Origin: Lepidostoma basale
Taxonomy: Eukaryota; Arthropoda; Insecta; Trichoptera; Lepidostomatidae
Length of the DNA: 64,000 nucleotides
Assembly: GCA_022606425.2 (NCBI GenBank)
Contig: JAHDVF020001509.1
Span: 124,001 to 188,000 of the forward strand
Direction of reading: 5' to 3'
Position 1 is the first letter of the stretch. Every line of letters starts with the position of its first letter. The translations under genes and the position numbers were made by a program. The notes under the pieces were generated by a model. The model ran no database searches and was not told where the DNA came from. It was given only the letters and a program-made list of their open reading frames with translations. Of the stretch, positions 57,844 through 64,000 are shown piece after piece.

Positions 57844-58590
57844 GGTATAAATATCTCAAAAATCGTTTCTCGATCCTTTCTAGTTCCAAGGTGACTGATT
57901 TTTCTCTGAGGTCCTAAATGATGGAGCAGTGCGAATCAGGGCTTCATAGAACTGGAGTATCACCATGGGGCCAGAAAGCGTTTCGTAGAACAAAACCAAG
58001 AATTTTGTTGACTCGAGTGATAACATTAGATAATGTAATTTAAACATAATGTTGGAGTCAAAAGTGATACCAGATCCTTTATAATTGACATGCAGTAAAT
58101 TAATATTATTTATCTGATATGGGAATAACCAAATATTTTCAGATCGAGTGAATGCACTTACTCAGCTTTAGGTACAATAAATGAAAAGTTATCATCAGAC
58201 CACTTTAACAACATATCGATATCATTTTATAGAATTATTATTTATTAAAAAAAAAAAAAGACTAATACCAAGGATTTAAATCAACGATATTAGAATTTAT
58301 TATTACAATCTTCAATGTGAGCAGAAAATAGCTCATTATTATGAAGAAGGAATCTGGTCGTGTCCAGGCTTGAACCCAAGTCCCCTGGATCAGGAGCCAA
58401 GCGTTCTATCCCTCTATATTAGAATTCCATATGCCTCTAAATAGCTTTAGATCGTCGACACATAGGAGATAATTAGAAGATTCCATGTATTTATCAGTCA
58501 TTGGTATAAATAAGAAATAAAAGCGGCCGCAGGTTTGAATTTTATATATTGTTTCCGGTTAATTAAATAAGCTGCCATTAATCCCAAAAG
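57844..58590. other. Spacer with a possible SINE remnant
   Basis: Mostly AT-rich. Near 58350-58415 the minus strand carries GGGTTCAAGCCTGG and an upstream CGCTTGGCTC, a B-box/A-box-like pair that may be a decayed tRNA-derived SINE. No gene. Confidence 0.35.
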
Positions 58591-59110
58591 ATTACTGGCA
58601 AAACCAGGTAAGTTCTTGTAACAAAATGGTGTAGTCTAACTTATTGAATGTCTTTTCAAAGTCCGTGTAAATGACATCAACAGGATTAAATTTTTCAAGT
58701 GATTTGTTAACGAAGGAAGAACAAAAATCGCATTCCAACAATATTTCCTACAGACGTAAGAGGAATAGCCATTAGAGCTGAACCTCTGTAAGCCAGAAGA
58801 TCCAAGGAAGAAAAAAGGGAACTTGTTCTTTTCTTCCCTAAATAATCAAATTTGTCACCTACTCAAAGTTCTCAAACTTGTTGAGAACAAATTGTCTTTC
58901 CTCTTCCCTTTCAAAAACTAATTCAACTGCACTATCCGCAACAAGAACGGCATCGTCGCATAAAGCAGACAACTTACTCATTGTAGTACCAACATTTATT
59001 CCTATCAATTCTTTCATACACTTGTCCATAAACAGACTGAACAACCACGGAGACATCACCACCCTTGCATGATGTCTCCCTGTACCATAAGACTGGTAAT
59101 GCAGTTGTAT
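58590..59110 (-). mobile_element. LINE reverse-transcriptase fragments
   Basis: Minus strand 59070-58860 encodes VMSPWLFSLFMDKCMKELIG and ALCDDAVLVADSAVEL, reverse-transcriptase palm motifs with the usual YADD altered to CDDA. At 58740-58600 a second stretch reads NPVDVIYTDFEKTFNKLDYT, an upstream polymerase motif of a jockey-like type. The order (upstream motif at lower minus-strand position) and differing style suggest two separate relics. Confidence 0.6.
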
Positions 59111-59332
59111 TTCGAGATATTTAAAAGTTTTAATGCCATATCACATTCCAAGTGTGATCTCAAATGGGAGAAAAATTGGTATTGGTACGATGATGTTGAC
59201 TGCTTTCTCAGCTCTCAAGTGGCACTGATGTACAAATGACCCTTTCTTCACAATTAAGCACAAATCTCATTTCAGTTGCCTTAATAATGGTTATTATACC
59301 ACTTTTCACCTTTGGCGTAAAAAGAAACATAT

Positions 59333-59377
59333 TATCACCCTGATGAAGCTTGGGTCCAAGCAGAAGTAGATGGTATC
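59333..59377 (+). ncRNA. Hammerhead-ribozyme-like motif F (weak)
   Basis: ACCCTGATGA, a helix of GCTTGG/CCAAGC, then GAAG in place of GAAA, TAGAT and GGTAT. ACC and GGT can pair as a 3-bp helix I. The core box is intact, but the second box is mutated. It follows the same plan as motifs A-E. Confidence 0.3.
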
Positions 59378-60476
59378 AATTATAATAACCGTATCGTGGC
59401 TATTGTTATTATTTTATATCTGCAAGTTTAAAATGTCTAACCACAGGGTGATTGCTTCATTTGAAAAAAAAATACACATTTTCTATTCTTGAGATGCGTT
59501 ACATTTGTCCATACAAAAATATCTCGAATGTGGTGCCTTCTCGGCAATGTCTTGTTGAGCTTTCAGATTGACATAGATTTATTTAGTCATTGGGAAAAGA
59601 AGATACCTCCCTGAAGATAGAGAGTGCAACAATTTCTGAAATGTCAGTCCAGAAAGAAGGGTTATACAGATTTTACCAAAATCTGTATAACACCCCTGGA
59701 AATGACATTGGCTAAACCTTCCACCAGAAAGCCAAGAGAGATAAGGCCTTATTATTGACACTAAGAAGATTGTTATTTATCACATAAAATATACCAAAAT
59801 AATTTAAAACTTGTGTCCTCAAGAAATCATGTGAGATTTCATTACTCAACCATTTTTATTCTTCCTTTAGGACACAAGCGCCAGGATCAAATATTATTAG
59901 GTCCCCCTTAGTAATAAAATAGCATCTCCGATGGCAGTTAAATCGCTACGTTCCGTCGCACGGGGAAATGGTTCCTTCTTAGATACAGGGTGTATGTGAA
60001 TTTTATTCTAGTGAGGTGATGTGATGTGACACTCGTAGGTCGCACGTAAAGATACTTATATTTCAGGTACAAAATACAAAGGTGATATATTCCAAAAGAG
60101 ACACAAAAACAATGCTTGTTATTGCATATTCCAAGAGACAGGATTACAGCCCCAACAGTGCGAGAAAGTGGGGGTTGCTTCACAGAACATTTGATTAGTC
60201 AGTTTAGAAAACCATAGTCTTTTAGAAGATTTATTTAGAGAAATGAATTGTCTTAAATTTATTAACAAACCTAATGAAAATACACTTCAGACATCGTCAT
60301 ATCCGGAGTCCACACCGACCACACAATATAAGGCAATTGTATAAAGGTATATTAACAACTTTCAGACACAGAAAGCAAACTGTCCCACACACACTGGTTT
60401 AATACTAACTCACATAAAACAAATGGCAGCCTAATGCGAATCTTAATTAATTTAATGATAATAGAGGGTGCCGGTA
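59378..60476. other. Spacer and H2A.Z 3' region
   Basis: AT-rich. Minus-strand poly(A) signals for H2A.Z are possible at plus-strand TTTATT near 60226 and 60258. No other gene seen. Confidence 0.4.
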
Positions 60477-61443
60477 CTAGACGGGCTGGCCCGGACCGCC
60501 CTTCTTGCCGATCAGCGACTTGTGGATGTGGGGGATGACGCCGCCGCCGGCGATGGTGGCCTTGATGAGGCTGTCCAGCTCCTCGTCTCCGCGGATAGCG
60601 AGCTGCAAGTGACGCGGCGTGATGCGCTTTACCTTCAGGTCCTTGGACGCGTTGCCCGCCAACTCCAGCACCTGCGCAGACCGATAGTACTGCTGTCAAA
60701 TTACGACAATAACAATGTTCCCGCCAAAATTGGAACTCAGTTTTTTCAACGGTTTTATACACATTTACATAAATACAGTTGGTTTAAAGGTTTGGGGGCT
60801 TTTTTCTGCGAGATTAGCGGCTCAATACGAGTTCCATTTGCATTTAAGCAAATCGATTTCTCTGTCCCGCCGAATGCTATTGTAAATGACGGCCGCCATC
60901 TTGCAGAAAGTACCACAGAACGCCTACCTCAGCGGTGAGATATTCCAGAATAGCGGCAGAGTATACTGCTGCCGTGGCTCCCACTCTTCCGTGGCTCGTC
61001 GTCCTGTTCTTCAGATGTCTGTGGATCCTTCCCACGGGGAACTGAAATCGAAACACGACAATCGAGTGAGGCGCACGCCTGTCAATATCGAATCGGGCGC
61101 CGTACAAAAGAAGTCACAGATGAATTTTAATTTATGAAATTCTTTTGCAGAGCGTAATGATTCAAAAATTCTATTTTAAAAATTTTAACATATTTTTTTA
61201 GACTAATGCTAATTACCTGTAGACCAGCTCTCGCCGATCGCGAAACTGCTTTCGCCTTCGCTTTACCGGAATCTTTGCCAGCTTTTCCACCAGCCTAAAA
61301 ACATTGAAAAAATGGGTTAATTTTTGAGTAAGAGAACTGAAATTTCGCGAGGTAATTCAATAGACGTTATTAAAAACAATCACAATAAAATAAGTACACT
61401 AACGTAGGCACGTAAAGCGCAAGCTCAGTGTAAAACTCACCAT
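60477..61443 (-). CDS. H2A.Z: Histone H2A.Z variant, 129 residues
   Basis: Replacement histone placed at promoters and boundaries by SWR1-type remodellers. Exons (minus): 61443-61441 (the ATG alone, followed directly by GTGAGT), 61294-61217, 61041-60928, 60671-60477, all phase 0. The N-terminal tail ([20 protein letters not shown]) has acetylatable lysines. The histone fold follows ([38 protein letters not shown]). The C-terminal part has the H2A.Z-specific acidic patch and docking region ([45 protein letters not shown]). It ends GGPGQPV without a C-terminal SQ motif, unlike Drosophila H2Av. Ordinary replication-dependent H2A genes lack introns, which also supports a variant. Confidence 0.95.
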
Positions 61444-62033
61444 GTCGGAGCTTATTTCACAACAACCACACTACAACACTACCGAAAGGCGCCAAATGAA
61501 CTAACAACGGATATCAAAGATGGCAGCATCGAAGTACACGGACCAATCAGAAGCGAGTAGGGACCGTTGGAAAGCCAATGTAAACAGTTCACCAATCAAA
61601 CAGTTTACTATTTCAAACACGGTGCCAGTGCTGCCGTCTGGCGAGCCCGTGTTCAGGTTATATGCGTGGCGTCCTGCGTCACTTTGTTTTATTGAAAAAA
61701 TGGTGGGAAAAGTGTATCAGTATATGCGAAGTACGAACAGATACCGATAATGATTTCCTTAGTTATTTGTTAAAATTATCGTGATCGATATTCTGACTTA
61801 TTTATTAATTTCTGAAAACATAAAAATATTTAATTTTTTTTATTTTAACAAATACGTATTCTTAGAAACTATCTGAAATAGTAACCGATGCTATCAGCAA
61901 GATTCGAACTCGACACCTGTTGGTAGGGTCCGGATAGTACTCTATTCGTTGAGTTATTTCTTTTAGCTATTTACATCGAGATTAATATATTTTCGCGAAA
62001 AAATCATCTTTCGCTTTGAAATTCAATTCACTC
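61444..62033. other. Upstream of H2A.Z, no gene seen
   Basis: Contains the H2A.Z promoter region. A 76-codon plus-strand ORF (61520-61747) starts 80 bases from the H2A.Z ATG but has no recognisable content. At 61890-61960 the minus strand has a GAGTTCGAATCTTG B-box-like segment, perhaps another SINE relic. Confidence 0.35.
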
Positions 62034-62078
62034 GCATTGCATAAATAATGCATGTAAAGTGCATTATTTATGCAATGC
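62034..62078. repeat. Perfect 19-bp inverted repeat with 7-base loop
   Basis: GCATTGCATAAATAATGCA at 62034-62052 is exactly complementary to 62060-62078; the spacer is TGTAAAG. A second short hairpin (CAACGAA/TTCGTTG) follows at 62090-62110. The surroundings are AT-rich. Confidence 0.85.
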
Positions 62079-62316
62079 TATTCATTTTCAACGAATTTAT
62101 ATTCGTTGTAGTCCTGCATATTAAATCTATTAGCGCGTAAAAGCATTCCAATTTTATTGTTTTTATTGAAATCTCTCGATTACGGTATCTAGAATTATAT
62201 ACAATATAATAAAACATACGATTTGCTTCTTGGTGTATTTTTTACGCACATTTACAACTTTTCCACACATCTCCACTATCATAAGTTTGCTTCATTATTT
62301 CAAGATTCACAATGGA

Positions 62317-62458
62317 TTGACGACTTTCGTGGCCGAGTGGCAAGTGCTACGACTACCACACCGGAGGTCCGGGTTCGATTCCCGGCGATGGCGGTGTGAT
62401 TGTCATACTGTCTTTAGTCTGGTGTATAATAATTCACGTGACAATAAAATGGTGATAA
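62317..62458 (+). mobile_element. tRNA-derived SINE, copy 2
   Basis: TGGCCGAGTGGCAAGTG (A box) and GGGTTCGATTCCCGG (B box) with the same body as copy 1, including GTGTGATTGTCATACTGTCT and CACGTGA before an A-rich end. The B box is better preserved than in copy 1. Confidence 0.82.
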
Positions 62459-63199
62459 ATTAGTTACCTATCACATGTTATAAGAACCAATATGATAGCT
62501 CGATCGATTTGGCTCGCGCTGTAATGATGTAAAGAGCGGTTCTACAAAATAATAATACTAGTAGTTGTATTTAAGTTAAAAAATAAGCAAAGAAAAAACA
62601 TTTGACGAATTTGGGAAAATACAAATCATTTTTTCAAACATTATTTTAATGTATTCGTAGATTTTGTAGCATAACATATTTTTAGTATAATAGCATGCAT
62701 ATTTTGTGGTTTGTCAAAAAAATATTTTCTTGCTAGGCCGTTTAAATTTAGTACAGCCCTTGTTTATAACAAAACCAAATATACTTATCGCCCATGTTAA
62801 AAGAAAAATGGACTTACGTAAATAATATTACATAATGTATGGGGAAATGATGGGACCTCCAAGTGTAGAAAGTCGGCCAAAACTTTTATTATAATATCGA
62901 GAGAAATAAGAGAGAAAAGGCCTTGCCATTGTCACGGCAAAGAAGAAGAATACAATTTATAAATGTGAATAAGGATAGAGAAATATGGAGAACATATATT
63001 ATATTATATAGGAGTGTGTTGCGGTTCATTCAAGGTAATTCGTAGAGTACCACCCGTTTGAGAGAATGATCATTTTTATGAATTAAAACACATTTATTTA
63101 ATTTCTTATCTTAAATTTTCACTTTTGTGAATTGATGGAATTCCAGAGTGATTTTTTTTTGTTAAAGACAATGTCACGAGCTATACTGCGATCAGTGAA
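62459..63199. other. AT-rich spacer, no gene seen
   Basis: No ORF or repeat recognised. Confidence 0.4.
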
Positions 63200-63480
63200 G
63201 ATAAAAGTATCTTCTTCTTCTTCCTCAGCCTATTCCCGTCCACTCCTGGACAAAGGCCTCCTCCATTTGCTTCCATGTCATTCTGTCCTGTGCAGACCGC
63301 ATCCAGGTTATTCCGACGTGTCTGTTTAGATCATCCTTCCACCGTAGTTGCGGTCGCCCTGCACTTCTCTTCGCCGTCCACGATCTCCAAGTCTTCTTGT
63401 GCACTTTTCATCTGAGCTTCTGGCTACGTGACCTGCCCATTACCATTTTAGAGTCGCCACCCGGTGGATGATGTCATAAA
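63200..63480 (-). mobile_element. LINE 3' end (RTE-like)
   Basis: CTTCTTCTTCTTCCTCAGCC, then GTCCACTCCTGGACAAAGGC and CCTCCTCCATTTGCTTCCAT. The same kind of sequence closes the LINE at 4360-4460. A further part (CTTCCACCGTAGTTGCGGTC) is typical of these tails. No protein-coding remnant is preserved here. Confidence 0.6.
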
Positions 63481-64000
63481 AGTATAAGGTAGGTAAATGC
63501 CGTCTTGGAGTTATAATGTCATTTTCGAGACAGCATTGGGTAGGTACTAAATTAACACATTGTAGTGGCTTTATGCACAGATACACTATGTTACAATAGA
63601 CAAGTGGTAAATCTCTTTGCCAATTTATTGACATCTGTCGATAGTGATAAATTTGAATATGTATTTGTGCTTGTGAACAAGTATTCGAAATACACAAAGT
63701 TAAATGTCAACGAATTTTTTAGATAGATAAACGAATCATTTTGCCAACATCCGGTGTGATATGATAATTGATGAATGATATGATGATGCCTCGCAAGAGT
63801 ATCTCTAATCGCATACGAGAATGGGATCTTCTATTAGATTCTCTGTCCGCAGAAATTTTTGAGAAATTTGACGCTTCGAATGAACACGATGCAATATCTC
63901 AATTGTTTAGATGTCGCGGAATACGGTCAGTTCCTCTAGTCAACGCCTCTTAGTAGTGAAATTGAATTATCACATCTCGGAACCGTATCATAATAATCGC
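63481..64000. other. Window end, no gene established
   Basis: At 63498 is a GCCGTCTTGGAG piece of the repeat seen at 2597. A 61-codon plus-strand ORF (63768-63950, SISNRIREWDLLLDSLSAEI) looks compositionally protein-like but I do not recognise it. Confidence 0.3.

Noticed and set aside
61520..61750. Divergent gene sharing the H2A.Z promoter
   Set aside because: The 76-codon ORF has no recognisable content and no sign of splicing or conservation.
63768..63953. 61-codon ORF near the window end
   Set aside because: No family recognised, no splice context, and the window ends shortly after; left as unassigned.
1..64000. CRISPR array, operon or prophage
   Set aside because: Spliced genes, SINEs and LINEs show a eukaryotic nuclear genome; no regularly spaced direct repeats were seen.

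Overview
The window is a piece of an insect nuclear genome. The genes are split by many short GT-AG introns, exons are GC-rich, and the DNA between them is AT-rich and full of decayed retrotransposons and DNA transposons. All identifiable genes are animal housekeeping or cell-biology genes. The LINE debris and a tRNA-derived SINE resemble those common in moths and caddisflies, so Lepidoptera/Trichoptera is possible, but I cannot fix the order. Exon boundaries below come from reading splice sites and checking that phases close; no alignment was run.

Layout, left to right. 1-2445: the 5' half of a CDK2 gene on the minus strand, with LINE endonuclease remnants in its introns. 2600-5340: nested repeats, including a solo LTR inserted in a LINE. 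5799-7144: ATPAF1 (plus). 8149-9462: an unrecognised intronless protein (minus). 9840-11081: a second copy of the LTR family. 11780-20433: a 25-exon divergent class I myosin (plus), whose eighth intron carries a DNA transposon with long inverted repeats. 22648-26888: an ERICH2-like protein (minus), convergent with the myosin. 27360-36385: a gene-poor stretch with LINE/SINE fragments. 36386-40321: ALIX/PDCD6IP (plus, 14 exons). 42692-43167: the last two coding exons of NDUFA4 (minus). 46671-47324: intronless MOB1/mats (plus). 48497-51978: splicing factor 1 (minus, 10 exons). 52392-57843: a LINE split by another solo LTR, a decayed mariner, and an internally deleted piggyBac with intact terminal repeats. 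60477-61443: histone H2A.Z (minus). The rest to 64000 is repeat-rich DNA with a SINE, a perfect 19-bp palindrome and a LINE 3' end.

The genes do not form one pathway. CDK2, MOB1 (Hippo signalling) and H2A.Z concern cell cycle and chromatin; ATPAF1 and NDUFA4 concern mitochondrial respiratory complexes; ALIX concerns ESCRT membrane scission; SF1 concerns intron branch-point recognition; the myosin is a membrane-actin motor. Their proximity is probably ordinary gene order.

The most interesting non-coding signal is a set of up to six dispersed hammerhead-ribozyme-like motifs (CTGANGA core, helix II hairpin, GAAA-like box, then sequence pairing back to the 5' flank). Their stems differ in sequence but keep pairing in the better copies; one sits in the middle of a small foldback element. 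The two solo LTRs are defined exactly by 4-bp target-site duplications inside interrupted LINE reading frames.
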